Source of the DNA: Macrothele yani
Lineage: Eukaryota; Arthropoda; Arachnida; Araneae; Macrothelidae
NCBI GenBank assembly: GCA_039090855.1
Contig: CM077027.1
Coordinates: 104,879,187 to 104,943,186, forward strand
Direction: 5' to 3'
Length of the DNA: 64,000 nt
Shown here: positions 53,599 through 63,067 of the stretch, piece after piece
How the letters are laid out: each line of letters opens with the position of its first letter
Numbering within the stretch: the stretch's first letter is position 1
Translations under genes and position numbers: made by a program
Notes under the pieces: generated by a model
What the model saw: the letters and a program-made list of their open reading frames with translations, nothing else
The model's database searches: none
What the model was told of the DNA's origin: nothing

Positions 53599-53762
53599 TA
53601 TAACGAAGTAAATTTCTCCGTCATTTTTGGTCTACGCCGGGATTCGAACCCGAGTACGCTTATTCCGGAACAAGTCGCTCTACCAACTGAGCTACGCAGA
53701 CATTTTATTCTTATTCCTATCTGCCTTTATGTCGTGTGCGTCCTTCTGGCAGGTACGTCACA
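53599..53762 (-). repeat. 3' LTR of TRIM copy 2
   Basis: TATAACGAAGTAAATTTC at the left to GGTACGTCACA at the right. The tRNA-like sequence lies at about 53,631-53,702 on the minus strand. Confidence 0.9.
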
Positions 53763-54000
53763 TCTCCCCCCGAAAGATGGCCGGGGGCATGGCCCACGGG
53801 TCAGCCGTGACCATGAATCGTTGCAGGCAGCCAACCACTGTAGAACGTGCACTTGAGAACTCCCAGTCAATCTGCTGTGTGGAATGCAACATCACACATT
53901 TTTATTTTTCGAAGCGCTGGAGAAGGGATTCTCTGATTTTTCCTGTCTCGCGGTGTGGAAATAACATCACACCAATGCGAGATTTTGAACGGTCGGGTCA

Positions 54001-54020
54001 TCCGGATAGTTCGGGCGCCA
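54001..54020 (-). promoter_or_regulatory. Primer-binding site, tRNA-Lys type
   Basis: TGGCGCCCGAAC on the minus strand, one base inside the 5' LTR, complementary to the tRNA-Lys 3' end. Confidence 0.9.
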
Positions 54021-54021
54021 T

Positions 54022-54186
54022 TATAACGAAGTAAATTTCTCCGTCATTTTCGGTCTACGCCGGGATTCGAACCCGAGGCCGCTTATTCCGGAACAAGTCG
54101 CTCTACCAACTGAGCTACGCAGACATTTTATTCTGAATTCCTATCTGCCTTTATGTCATGTGCGTCCTGCTGGCAGGTACGTCACA
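54022..54186 (-). repeat. 5' LTR of TRIM copy 2
   Basis: Direct repeat of 53599-53762. The tRNA-like sequence at about 54,052-54,123 (minus) has A box TAGCTCAGTTGG and B box GGTTCGAATCC. Confidence 0.9.
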
Positions 54187-54778
54187 TAGTCCACGGCTTG
54201 TCCAATCCATCAGTGTGGATGATGTTCATCCAGATAATTTTGCAACATCTGCACTTTGTATCGAATCATTTTCAGCTTCTTTCTCAAAATTCTCCAAACA
54301 GTGGGCTGTGAAATCTGATCTTCACGACTCACCCTCCGTGTTGATTTTCCCGGGCTTCGTTGAATGGCGGTGCAAACACTATCGACGAGTTCTTCCGATA
54401 CACGCGGTCGTCCAAAACTTTTAAGTTTGCACAAATAGCCCGTAGTTTCAAATTTTTTATGCCAATCGTAGATAGATTTTCTGATTGGAGGTTCTTTTCC
54501 GAATCGTGATCGAAAATGCCGTTGCACAACAGTTACAGATTCCGTTTTGCTCAATTCAAGAACATAAAACGCCTTCTCCACTGCAGACTCTGCCATTTTG
54601 ACTGACTAGTCACGTGACACACGTGCTATCGCCTACGTCACTTCCCTCAGTAGCGTGACACACACTTTATGAGTACATCTACTTAACGGTTGGCAGTTGT
54701 GGTCCGTGTCTTCAACTGTTACTGTTTTACAGCATCTGGAAACTGTATACCGCTTTATGAATCACCCCGTATATATAA

Positions 54779-55280
54779 ATATAATTTTTAAGAGCAGTAT
54801 GCCATTATGTCTCAAAAGAAAAGTGTTTAATCAATGCATCCTGCCAGTGCTTACGTATGGAGCAGATGTCTTTTTTTACCTTAACTAAAAAGACATACAA
54901 AGGCTGCAGACAGCTCAAAGCAGCCCGGAGAGATGCAAGCTTGGTGTAACCAGGAAAAGATAAGAACAGGAACTTGTGGATAAGGAAAATGACAGGAGTG
55001 GACGACATCATGACCAGAGGGAAATCACTGAAATGGCAATGGGCTGGACATGTTCCCAGAAGAACGGACCACCGATGGACAACCGAAATTTTAGACTGGA
55101 TTCCGAGGTACAAGAAAAGACCCAGAAGAAGACCCCATGGGAGATGGAAAGATGAAATTCGAAAGTTTGCTGGAGTGACATGGTGGAGAAGGCACAAGAC
55201 AGACAATTTTGGAAGAAATTTGGGGAGACCTTCAGCCAGCAGTGGATTGATCATGTTTGATGATGATGATGATGATATAT
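54779..55280 (+). pseudogene. RTE-clade LINE, 3' end only (copy 3)
   Basis: Codes for the end of the polyprotein: MPLCLKRKVFNQCILPVLTY, later WQWAGHVPRRTDHRWTTEIL and KKRPRRRPHGRWKDEIRKFA. It finishes with an ATGATGATG tail. It is 5'-truncated and begins 8 bp from the end of the mariner-like transposon. Frameshifts lie near 54,880 and 54,960. Confidence 0.9.
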
Positions 55281-55290
55281 AATGTATATA

Positions 55291-57217
55291 TAAAGGGTCC
55301 AAAGGAAAGTCGATATTCATAGCCCTGTCATGGCTGAAGGAACGGTCCCCGACTATAAACGTTAATTCTGTCTCTAGTGAAGTGGACATACCCGATCTAT
55401 TAAAAGCGATTGCAGCGCCCCTAGTGGCGAAGTATGGAAGTTGGCAAATTTAACTCGGCAACGAAGCAAGATAGACGCAAAGGTCAATTACGAAGTTGTA
55501 GAGCATCGTCGAATTACGAAGAATCGATACAAAGGAACGGAAAAATGCGCAAGAATAACCAGTTAGACGCCAACAAAAGCTAGAGACCCAACCATGCCCC
55601 ATCCAGTGGAACGGCGGTGAACGACACACGAGAGTAATCAAATACAATAGTGACGCACGATCCCGCTGGTGATAAAAGGCAGCCTGTGCTGGAGGGGATA
55701 AGCGCATCGTCGCAGAGCTTCTGATGGCGTGTTACACGTCCGGTCCGAGCAGTATTCCGAGATGGTCATTATGTATGGCTAATGTCATCGGAATGCCAAA
55801 GAGGCAGCAAGGCGGTATGCCTAGTAATTTCTGTCAGGTCGACGTCCAACGCATTAGACGATATCCAACACAGTACGCCGCCTCAGAGTAATGGGCAGCA
55901 TTGCACCGCGACCTCGATCCGGCAGACGAAGAAGGTCTGGCATTCGAGTGACACCGGAGACGGTCCTGAGATACGCTCTTTCCAATCCACGCCTGAGCAC
56001 AACGGAGATCAGCGAGGCATGCAGATACATCCCTTAACGTGTGTGGCAACTGTTAAACGAGCATGGGGCTCATCCGTACCTTCCGTTACTTGTGGAAGCG
56101 TTGATGCCTGTTGACAAAACACGGAGGTATGATTTTTGTAATTTCATGTTGAACAGCTTGCAGGGGAATCCCTCTTTTCTGGCCGACATACATTGGACCG
56201 ATGAGTCGCTGTTTACTCGTGATGGAGTCGCTGTTTACTCGTGATGGAGTCGTCAATACCCAGAATACGCATTACTGGGCTCCGGATAACCCTAACATTG
56301 CACGCACCGCACGACACCAAATACGCTGGTCGACCAACGTCTGGTGCTGGTTATGGGGAACCCGAATTGTCGGACCCATCTTCTGTGACGGGCCTTTAAC
56401 GGGCAAACGGTACCCGCACCTGTTACGAGACACCGTATGTGACTAGTACGTTGATCTGTCTATCAGCGATGCATGCCGTATTTGGTTCCAACATGATGGG
56501 GCACCTGCATATAAAGCTGGAAACGTCCGTGCGCAGCTTGCCAACATGTTCGGGCGGCAACATATCATCGGGTATGGTGATCCTGCAGAATGGCCACCGC
56601 GTTCACCGGACTTGACCCCTATAGACTTCTTCCTCTGGAGATACTTAAAGGACCAGGTATATATTACAGCGTCTACAAGTTTGGACGATTTGAAACAGCG
56701 TGTCATCAGTGGTTGTCAGTGGTTGTAACACTGTGACACCAGCACTGTTCGTTACAGTACTTAGTAAGGTACTGTCTCGCATGCAGATGTGCATCGCCGC
56801 CGATGGAGGACATTTTGAACAATATCTCCGATAGCTTCCGGAGCTCCGACGTGTTGTTTTATGCCGTATGTATGTCAGCTACTCGCCTGTAAACGTTTTG
56901 TATCGATTATATGCATCTGTAACCATTCATTTTCTTTGACGTCTAACGGGTTATTCTTGCGCCTTCTGCCGTTTCTTTATGTAGATTCTTCGTAAATAGA
57001 CGATGCTCTACCGCTTTGTAATTCACGTTTCGCGTCTATCTTGCTTCGTTGCCGATTTAGATTTGCCAACTTCCACACTTTGCCACTAGGGGCGCCACTA
57101 TCGCTTTTAATCGATCGGGTATGTCCACTTTGCTAGAGACAGACCTAACGTTTATAGTCGGGGACCGTTCCTTCAGCCATGACAGGGGTGGATATCGACT
57201 TTCCTTTGGACCCTCTA
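55291..57217 (+). mobile_element. mariner-like transposon with ~285-bp inverted repeats, 1.93 kb
   Basis: AGGGTCCAAAGGAAAGTCGA at the left is mirrored at the right (TCGACTTTCCTTTGGACCCT). The arms extend to about 55,578 and from about 56,930, including GAACGGTCCCCGACTATAAACG. TA-rich flanks make the exact duplication uncertain. The transposase is on the plus strand. The arms are far longer than the ~30 bp usual for mariner. Confidence 0.88.
55720..56850 (+). pseudogene. mariner-like transposase, broken
   Basis: Visible parts: TDESLFTRDGV (first Asp box), WSTNVWCWLWGTRIVGPIFC, a stop near 56,444, then WFQHDGAPAYKAGNVRAQL (second Asp, QQDGAPxH type), EWPPRSPDLTPIDFFLWRYL (third Asp) and DDLKQRVI. 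ACTCGTGATGGAGTCGCTGTTT is duplicated in tandem at 56,215-56,245, and frames change several times. All three acidic residues are recognisable. Confidence 0.85.
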
Positions 57218-57228
57218 TATAGTATATA

Positions 57229-57625
57229 CACTGCTGGCGACCCAAAATGCAACACCAAGAATGACACGAGATAGCAAAGCCAGATTTACTGGACACATAA
57301 CGACAGATACAAAGGTGAAACGATTGAGCTTACAGGCCCGTGTGACTTGCGGAACACGCAGACATCAATAGTTCATGTGGCCCCCATGGCTGGCAATAAC
57401 GACCGCTACACGCCGCGGCATCGACCGAAAGAGGCTTTGGATGTGGGCTTGGGGTATGTCAATCCAGGCTTCTTCCACACGTTGCCACAGTTCATCAGGC
57501 GTAGCCACGGGTGGTGCTTGCCGGGCCACTAGGTTGCCGATCAGCGACCAAACGTGTTCGATGGGCGACATATCGGGAGAACAGGCGGGTCACGGCAGCA
57601 GTGACCCTTGGTGGGCCGTGAAGCT
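57229..57625 (-). mobile_element. Tc1-like transposon (family T1), truncated copy
   Basis: CACTGCTGGCGACCCAAAAT after TA at 57227-57228, then the transposase C-terminus on the minus strand (MSPIEHVWSLIGNLVARQAP, SLFRSMPRRVAVVIASHGG). It breaks off near 57,625, inside the region that encodes the stretch before SPIEH. No right end. Confidence 0.9.
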
Positions 57626-57767
57626 GGGTCATTTGGAGCTCGTTTGCCTCAGACGGTTGGGGTTTGTAGTGTTTTTCATTTGCTTGTTCTCGGGATTAGT
57701 TTGTTTTGTTTTCCTCCTATATATTTTTTTCTCTTAATGTTATTTCATTTTCTTAGTGTATGCATAT

Positions 57768-58205
57768 ATCATCATCATCATCATGATCAACCATTATCAA
57801 TCCACTGCTGGATTAAGGTCTTCCCAAATTTCTTCCACAATTGTCTGCCTTGGGCCTGTCTCCTCCACGTCACTCCCGCATACTTTCGAATTTCATCCTT
57901 CCATTTCCCATGGGGTCTTCTTCTGGGTCTTTTCCTGTCCCTTGGAATCCAATCTGAAATTTTGGCTGTCCATCGATGGTCCGTCCTTCGGGCAGTATGT
58001 CCAGCCCATTGCCATTTCAAGGATTTAACTCTGATCAGGATGTCTTCCACTCTTGTGATTTTTCGGATCCACGAGTTCGTTTTCTTATATCTCCTGGTTA
58101 CACCAAACATGCATCTCTCCACGCTGCTTTGAGTTGTTTGCAGTCTTTGTATGTCTCTTTTAGTTAAGGTCCACGTCTATGCACCATACGTAAGCACTGG
58201 AAGGA
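57768..58205 (-). pseudogene. RTE-clade LINE, 3' end only (copy 4)
   Basis: The CAT tail lies at 57,768-57,784. The minus strand codes MERCMFGVTRRYKKTNSWIR, WQWAGHTARRTDHRWTAKIS and RPRRRPHGKWKDEIRKYAG, ending QQWIDNG. 5'-truncated at about 58,205, 140 bp before the Polinton protease gene. Confidence 0.92.
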
Positions 58206-58344
58206 TCCGGTCGGACCACTGATGACTGTCGTAAATGGATGGTGTAATACTGGTGCTTCCATAATTCCAACTAAGCAAGTGAAGGAAGTATAACACAATT
58301 TAAGGACAGACACAGAAAAGAGAATTTAAAGAAATAATTTTTAT

Positions 58345-58815
58345 TTAAATTTTACCGCTTACTCCAAATCTTTTTTTGACAAAATTGTAGACACGTTTGT
58401 CATTTGACATGCTTTTGAAATTGAATGATCTTAAAATAGATTTAAGATTTCTTTCAAGACATCTAGAATACAAATAAAAAACACAGAAATGTCCACATAC
58501 AGTAGTAAAAGGGTTCTGAAGAGATATATCGTTATAGTTTACATAGCCGAATTTGGAAGTGAACCTCGCAATATGTCCACCAAAATACGCAGGTGAATGT
58601 CCATAGGAATCAAAAAATTCTAATCTTACAGGACTTTGTATATACATAGCTATCCAATGTTTTCCAGGTTTGTTGTGAGGATCTGTATTCATCACAATAC
58701 AGGCAGGGTATTTTAAAATTGTTTTAGGAAGTCTATCGCACGGAAACACGTCGATAAAAACATGACGAGTTACTGGATCTTTTCTAAGTATGTTGCGAAT
58801 TTGAATGTTATCCAT
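58345..58815 (-). CDS. Polinton adenain-like cysteine protease (PRO), intact frame
   Basis: A 156-residue maturation protease of the adenovirus-protease type, which in Polintons is thought to cleave virion proteins. The triad is visible: His53 in GKHWIAMYI, Asp69 in FFDSYG and Cys107 in TTVCGHFC, with Gln100 seven residues before the Cys as the likely oxyanion-hole residue. The ATG at 58815 gives the expected start (MDNIQIRNIL). It is the only gene of this Polinton without a stop or frameshift. Length fits the family. Confidence 0.9.
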   Translation of the reverse strand: MDNIQIRNILRKDPVTRHVFIDVFPCDRLPKTILKYPACIVMNTDPHNKPGKHWIAMYIQSPVRLEFFDSYGHSPAYFGGHIARFTSKFGYVNYNDISLQNPFTTVCGHFCVFYLYSRCLERNLKSILRSFNFKSMSNDKRVYNFVKKRFGVSGKI

Positions 58816-58832
58816 GTCTTTTTTTCCCCCAT

Positions 58833-60379
58833 CTAGTTGGAAAAGTCACAGAGAACACTTCTAGACTTTGTAATTTCTATAATATTCTGAAATTCAGCAT
58901 AGATTAGTACACTCACCGATGCAGATAAAGCAGTATGGAATTTTATTTCCACTCTTAAATTCCCTTGACGAATTAAATTCATATGACCTCCATCGCACAA
59001 GTCAGGAGACAGATCGAAAGCATACATCGTATAACCTTTTACATACTCTTCTCTTGAAATATCAATTCCTCTGTCTTGGTTCAGTTTTTCGGTTCCCTGG
59101 AATAAACTGTGATAGGATCGAATAGTGTTTTCAGAAGAAAAATCCGGTTCAAAAGGTTTATGAGGTACTGGTTGGCCGTCAACATACACGCCCATAAAGT
59201 TGACATCATAATGTTTAAATTCGAATGGGTTGGTCTTATATGTACCGTTGAAAGCTTCATTATCGACGCATGTGATAATTACTCTTTTAGGCATTTGACC
59301 TAGGAATACATTATCCTGTACAAAGGACATGCTCCCTTGAGAAATGGAATACACTTTGCACAAAATACGATCAACTGGGTATTTTGCAGAAGCCTTTTCC
59401 AGAGCTTTAGCATGACCGATTAAAATTCCGGGGTTGACTTGAACTTTTCTCACAAAGATTGAAGCATGTTCTATACGCACTTTATAATCAGGAGTGGCAG
59501 ATGAAGAGATGAGACAAAATTCGGGTTTACTTCGAATAAGTTTGATTTTCAAATCCATCAAATTCAACACTAACCTGTTTTGGTAAAAAACATCACAGTG
59601 TAGATTTCCAATAAGATTTAAAGTTTTACTATGTTTCACTAGTTCGTAACGTTGATTCAAACCTTTGTTAGTTGTGACAACTGTTGGATTTGTTTCATGT
59701 AAATTACCTGCCGTATCTTTGTAAAAACATTCGGAAGATAAGATAGTTTTCTTTGCCTCTGCTCCATAATTCAGTAGAGTTTCAATACAAGCTCTGTAAG
59801 GATACGTATTACTGGAAGATGATATTGCACGTTCAATTAAACTCACATCAACCTGTGAAAACAGAGGATGAAGAAATAAATTGACTGGAGCAACAGGCTC
59901 CTTGTCAGGCAGGCCGCCCCGGTGGCGCAGTGGTCTAAGGCGTTGGCCTCTGATCATTCGTCCGCTAGGGGTCCGGGTTCGAATCGCGGTCAGGTATGGA
60001 TGTTGTGTTTGTCTTACGGCACTGGCTCTCTCCCTTCCCTGGAACCAGTGACCCTAAATTAGGTACGGGCGACTGCTTATAGCCCATTGAGTTGCTCACG
60101 GTGGTCGTTAAACCTCCAAACAAAAAAATTGTCAGGCAGTACTGCTCCGCTACCTTTTAGGATTTTTACTTTCACATATAGTTGGGTCATAGACAAATCC
60201 ATATATTCGTCACCACTTCCAGAAATGTTAAATTCCAAAGGCCCCCCATCTCGAATGTTGGCAAGCGGGTGAAATTCAATCCATAGTCCTCTGTCTATAC
60301 TTGTCTGAGTTGGTGGTAAAGCGAACAGATCTAATTCTGATTTCAAGCATACAGTGGAGTTTTGATGAATGAGTGCCAT
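58833..60379 (-). pseudogene. Polinton major capsid protein, split by a SINE
   Basis: N-terminal part from the ATG at 60379: LDLFALPPTQTSIDRGLWIE, then GSGDEYMDLSMTQLYVKV. C-terminal part to 58833: LFLHPLFSQVDVSL, SSSNTYPYRACIETLLNYGA, KDTAGN, then LHCDVFYQNRLVLNLMDLKI. These motifs define the family represented by C. elegans F54H12.2, neighbour of the Polinton integrase F54H12.3, which I take as the double jelly-roll major capsid protein. A 216-bp SINE plus an 11-bp duplication interrupts it at 59913-60139. Apart from that insertion both sides keep one frame, about 439 residues in all. Confidence 0.85.
59913..60128 (+). mobile_element. tRNA-derived SINE, family 1, inside the Polinton capsid gene
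   Basis: GCCGCCCCGGTGGCGCAGTG head with A box, B box GGGTTCGAATCGC, full body and a short A tail. The 11-bp duplication TTGTCAGGCAG is perfect (59902-59912 and 60129-60139). The SINE is in the opposite orientation to the capsid gene. Confidence 0.96.
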
Positions 60380-60432
60380 AATTTCTTCATATTTAGGAAT
60401 CGAAAATATCGTGTGCTACTCTCTTGGCTTTC

Positions 60433-60810
60433 TTAGAATGAATGATCCGTTTTTTTTGATAATTTCTTTCTTTTAATACGACCTCCTAACATTTGCTTCA
60501 CCTTGCTAGCAGCTTTTGTAGCTAAGACCTGCCCAGCTTCCCGAGCTCTTTCTTTAGTGGCCATTTTTATGTCCTTTCCAGGAATAATATCCTTGGTGAA
60601 ATCAGTTCCAGCCCGCAAAGCTTGCTTTCCTATAGTTTTCGCACCCTGCTTCAATAAAGGCATCGCAGCTCTAAATAATGACCGAAATAACCCTCCTAAG
60701 CCATAACCCTTTTATAAGGGAATTCCTTGGTAGTATCCTAATCCATTTCCTGTCTGATTGACATAATATTCTTCAAATGATTTCACACAACACTGATATG
60801 GTTGATACAT
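60433..60810 (-). pseudogene. Polinton small basic, core-type protein with an in-frame stop
   Basis: Starts at the ATG at 60810 (MYQPYQCCVKSFEEYYVNQT). There is a TAA at codon 33 (60714-60712), then the same frame continues through GYGLGGLFRSLF, MPLLKQGAKTIGKQALRAGT and a Lys/Arg-rich end (GGRIKRKKLSKK). The Gly-rich stretch followed by a basic C-terminus recalls the adenovirus pX/mu-like core peptides reported in adintoviruses and Polintons; that assignment is inference. It lies between the minor and major capsid genes. An internal ATG at 60663 would still allow a 76-residue basic product. Confidence 0.72.
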
Positions 60811-60815
60811 GTTTT

Positions 60816-61548
60816 TCAAAGATGTTTGAGACGAAAAGGAAGTTTAGCAATTACTCTCCCACGTTCAAATGGCACTATCTGACCCGAGTGACTTCTTATA
60901 AGGATTTCGATATTTTGAAAATTTTTTCGAGCGAGAGGTAAATAATGAGGTCTATCGTATAATGCACTAACCATCTCTCCATCATCCCCAGTCACTTTCA
61001 CAATACGTAACAATGGAGCGTGAATATCTCCAACTTAATTATGGCTCGATGATATCAGAATAAATATACAGTAATGAGAATGGAGAATTTATGTCAGCTA
61101 TGAAGTTTCCGCTGATGGTTAAATCTCCGTCTTCTGCTGTAAACAACAATGACTCTACACCTAAAATTTCAGCAAGTCCAGAATGAATTTTGAGACGAGT
61201 TCCAGCTAAGAGTGTACATTTAATTTTTCTTGTAGCTTTATTATAATACATGTAAATTTTTTTATTAAAATGCTGAGACATGGCTTTGACAACATCTGAA
61301 ACCGACTCATAGTAACCCGCATGGATTTTTCCTGGCTTCATCTGTCCTCCACCTAAGTCATACTCAAAATGATTAGATCCACCATTAATATTAAACCAGG
61401 AGTGGGGATAGATCAGTTCTACAAGCCCAACTTCCCACTCTCCGTTTAATTCAACTGAAGATGGTAAGCGTACGAAAAAGTGGGATATTTTGTTATTCGA
61501 GAAATAATCCATTGAACTGTCGCTTGGTATTGTCAGGTAGAAACTCAT
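60816..61548 (-). pseudogene. Polinton penton-like minor capsid protein, stop plus frameshift
   Basis: The first 169 residues are open (61548-61039): LTIPSDSSMDYFSNNKISHF, VELNGEWEVGLVELIYPHSW, AGYYESVSDVVKAM, LLYIYSDIIEP. The last ~65 residues are open in another frame (61013-60816): RPHYLPLARKNFQNIEILIR and VPFERGRVIAKLPFR. WxVGLxEIxYPHSW and YSDIIEP are typical of the Polinton single jelly-roll protein related to penton base. A stop immediately followed by a frame change at 61039-61014 splits it. Its ATG overlaps the integrase stop by 4 nt. Confidence 0.85.
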
Positions 61549-62660
61549 CTTGAAAGTGATTGAAAATCATAATTTCCATGTTCTTTTATAGAGAGATTGA
61601 AATTCTGAGCGGAAATCCAAGCATTGAATTTACTGGGATAGCCTTTGAATTTTACGTAATACTCGGATTTTCCTTTTCTGTGACGCTTTTTTACTACTTT
61701 TTCAACCGCATAAAACTCGTTCTGTTTAACTTTTTGCAATTCCTCCGCATAAAACGTTCCTTCAATTTCTTCGTCGAGTAATTCCTTCACTTTATAAACA
61801 ATTGGGTATCTTGGAAAACGCTGAGAGATAATGAATATTTCATCTGTCCAGTTTGATTTATATCCCTTTTCGAATGTAATTTTACTTACAGCTATGCGTA
61901 CAGAATCACCAATCTGGAATTTGTATGAGGTAATCTTCTTCGCATCTTTTCCGTATAAATTTTTCCAAGTTTCTTTTTGATTATGCTCGTTTACATCCAC
62001 AGGTTTCATTTTAATACTGCTATGTAGGGTGTTGTTATACCCCTGAATTAAATCATCTAGTACATCTATATACTTAAACGTATTTCGACTTGTGAAACAT
62101 CTCCACATACGAGTTTTTAACGTGCGGTTGAATCTTTCGATTATGGAAGCTTTTGTTTCGTTGTTCGTAGTAAAGAAATGAACATTTTTCTGCTTTAAGA
62201 AATTCTGAAATACGCTGTTTTTAAATCCAGTTCCTTTATCTGTCTGTATTTTTTTCGGTAGTCGTTGACCAAATATCTGTGTAAAAGCTTCCATTATGCT
62301 TGATCCGGTCTTTTGTTTCAACGGAATAGCCCAGGCAAACTTTGACAGAATATCGATGCATGTTAATATGTAGCGAAAGCCACCATTATACCTCCGTAAA
62401 TTTGACATGTCTACGAGATCGGCTTGCCATTGTTCATCTAATTTGGAAACAAAAACTCTATTTCTAAGAAATTTTCACTTCACGGGTTTGTGAAGAGTGT
62501 AAGCATTCTGACTTTCCAACCATTTCATCACATCTTTCTTCTTTATTTTTCCCTTCACGGCACGGTATAAAGCATCGACACCACCAAAACTGCCGTTTAG
62601 TCTCGGATTGTTATAAATTTGACTCAGTTCGACTACCATTACAGCAATTAATTTCAACAC
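61545..62660 (-). pseudogene. Polinton retroviral-type integrase with chromodomain, one in-frame stop
   Basis: About 371 residues from the ATG at 62660. The N-terminal part has NNPRLNGSFGGVDALYRAVK; a TGA is at codon 62 (62477-62475). The same frame then continues with the rve core: ADLVDM (first Asp near residue 81), FAWAIPLKQKTGSSIMEAF, IQTDKGTGF (second Asp) and ASIIERFNRTLKTRMWR (Glu). The C-terminus has a chromodomain-like KSEYYVKFKGYPSKFNAWI. It would integrate the element, as for F54H12.3-type proteins. The single TGA is the only visible lesion. Confidence 0.92.
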
Positions 62661-63067
62661 TTTTCACACTGAATGAAATGTTCATCTTTCCAGACCTGCG
62701 AATACCATTCAAATGTGTGAAATGTACAATATATATGTTCTTTAAACTCTACAATAGTTACGTCATAATAACCATAATTATAAACCCAAAATTTAAAGAT
62801 ATATAGAGGGGAATAACACATTACTTATGAAACCAGAGCTCTCGGAAAGCTATGTTGTATTAAGACAACAAATCAAAAGTGTGGGAAAAAAAAAAAGTTC
62901 TTCACATACACCCAACCAGCCGCGTTTTCCAAATTGTAGCCATCACATCCTCCTCCTCATCCTCCACCACCGATCGACCGCCTCCTCCACCTGGGAAGGT
63001 GGAGGAGCCATAGGATAACATTGGCTCCTCCACTGTTTTAGAACTCCCATTTCCTATACTACTGCTG
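62661..63067. other. Polinton outer sequence and low-complexity stretch
   Basis: 62661-62880 may hold the end of the Polinton, but I found no partner for a terminal inverted repeat. 62930-63060 is rich in CCTCCTCCAC and contains the hairpin TCCTCCACCT/AGGTGGAGGA around 62,990. Confidence 0.5.

Larger units (their letters stand above)
53599..54186 (-). mobile_element. TRIM with tRNA-like LTRs (Helenus-type), copy 2, 588 bp
   Basis: Minus-oriented: 5' LTR at 54186-54022, primer site TGGCGCCCGAAC at 54020-54009, interior of 259 bp, purine tract at 53774-53763, 3' LTR at 53762-53599. TAGT is duplicated on both sides (53595-53598 and 54187-54190). Its LTRs differ from each other at about six or seven positions, so it looks older than copy 1. 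The tRNA-like sequences are better preserved in the T arm (CCCGG). Interiors of both copies align throughout. Confidence 0.9.
53345..54596 (-). pseudogene. mariner-like transposase with central deletion and TRIM insertion
   Basis: The N-terminal 128 residues (54596-54210) are open: VVQRHFRSRFGKEPPIRKSI, then WHKKFETTGYLCKLKSFGRP, then SQPTVWRILRKKLKM, a complete DNA-binding module. The C-terminal piece (53590-53345) has QWPPRSPDLTRWDFFLRGYA with the last catalytic Asp, then LAELKQRVTSTI. The central catalytic part with the first two Asp residues is absent. The TRIM separates the two pieces. Confidence 0.88.
53236..54769 (-). mobile_element. mariner-like transposon, internally deleted, hosting TRIM copy 2
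   Basis: CAGGGTGATTTATAAAG at the left and CTTTATGAATCACCCCG at the right, with TA flanks at 53234-53235 and 54770-54771. The transposase N- and C-terminal parts are present and the middle is missing. A 588-bp TRIM sits at 53599-54186. Confidence 0.88.
58340..62700 (-). mobile_element. Polinton/Maverick (virus-like DNA transposon), partial
   Basis: Five adjoining minus-strand genes in the order integrase, penton-like minor capsid, small basic protein, major capsid, protease. Spacing is tight: integrase and minor capsid overlap by 4 nt, the basic protein start lies 5 bp from the minor capsid stop, and the capsid and protease genes are 17 bp apart. Polintons normally also carry a packaging ATPase and a protein-primed DNA polymerase B, and have long terminal inverted repeats; none is visible here. 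Copy 4 of the RTE lies at the left and copy 5 at the right. Four of five genes are interrupted. Confidence 0.92.
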
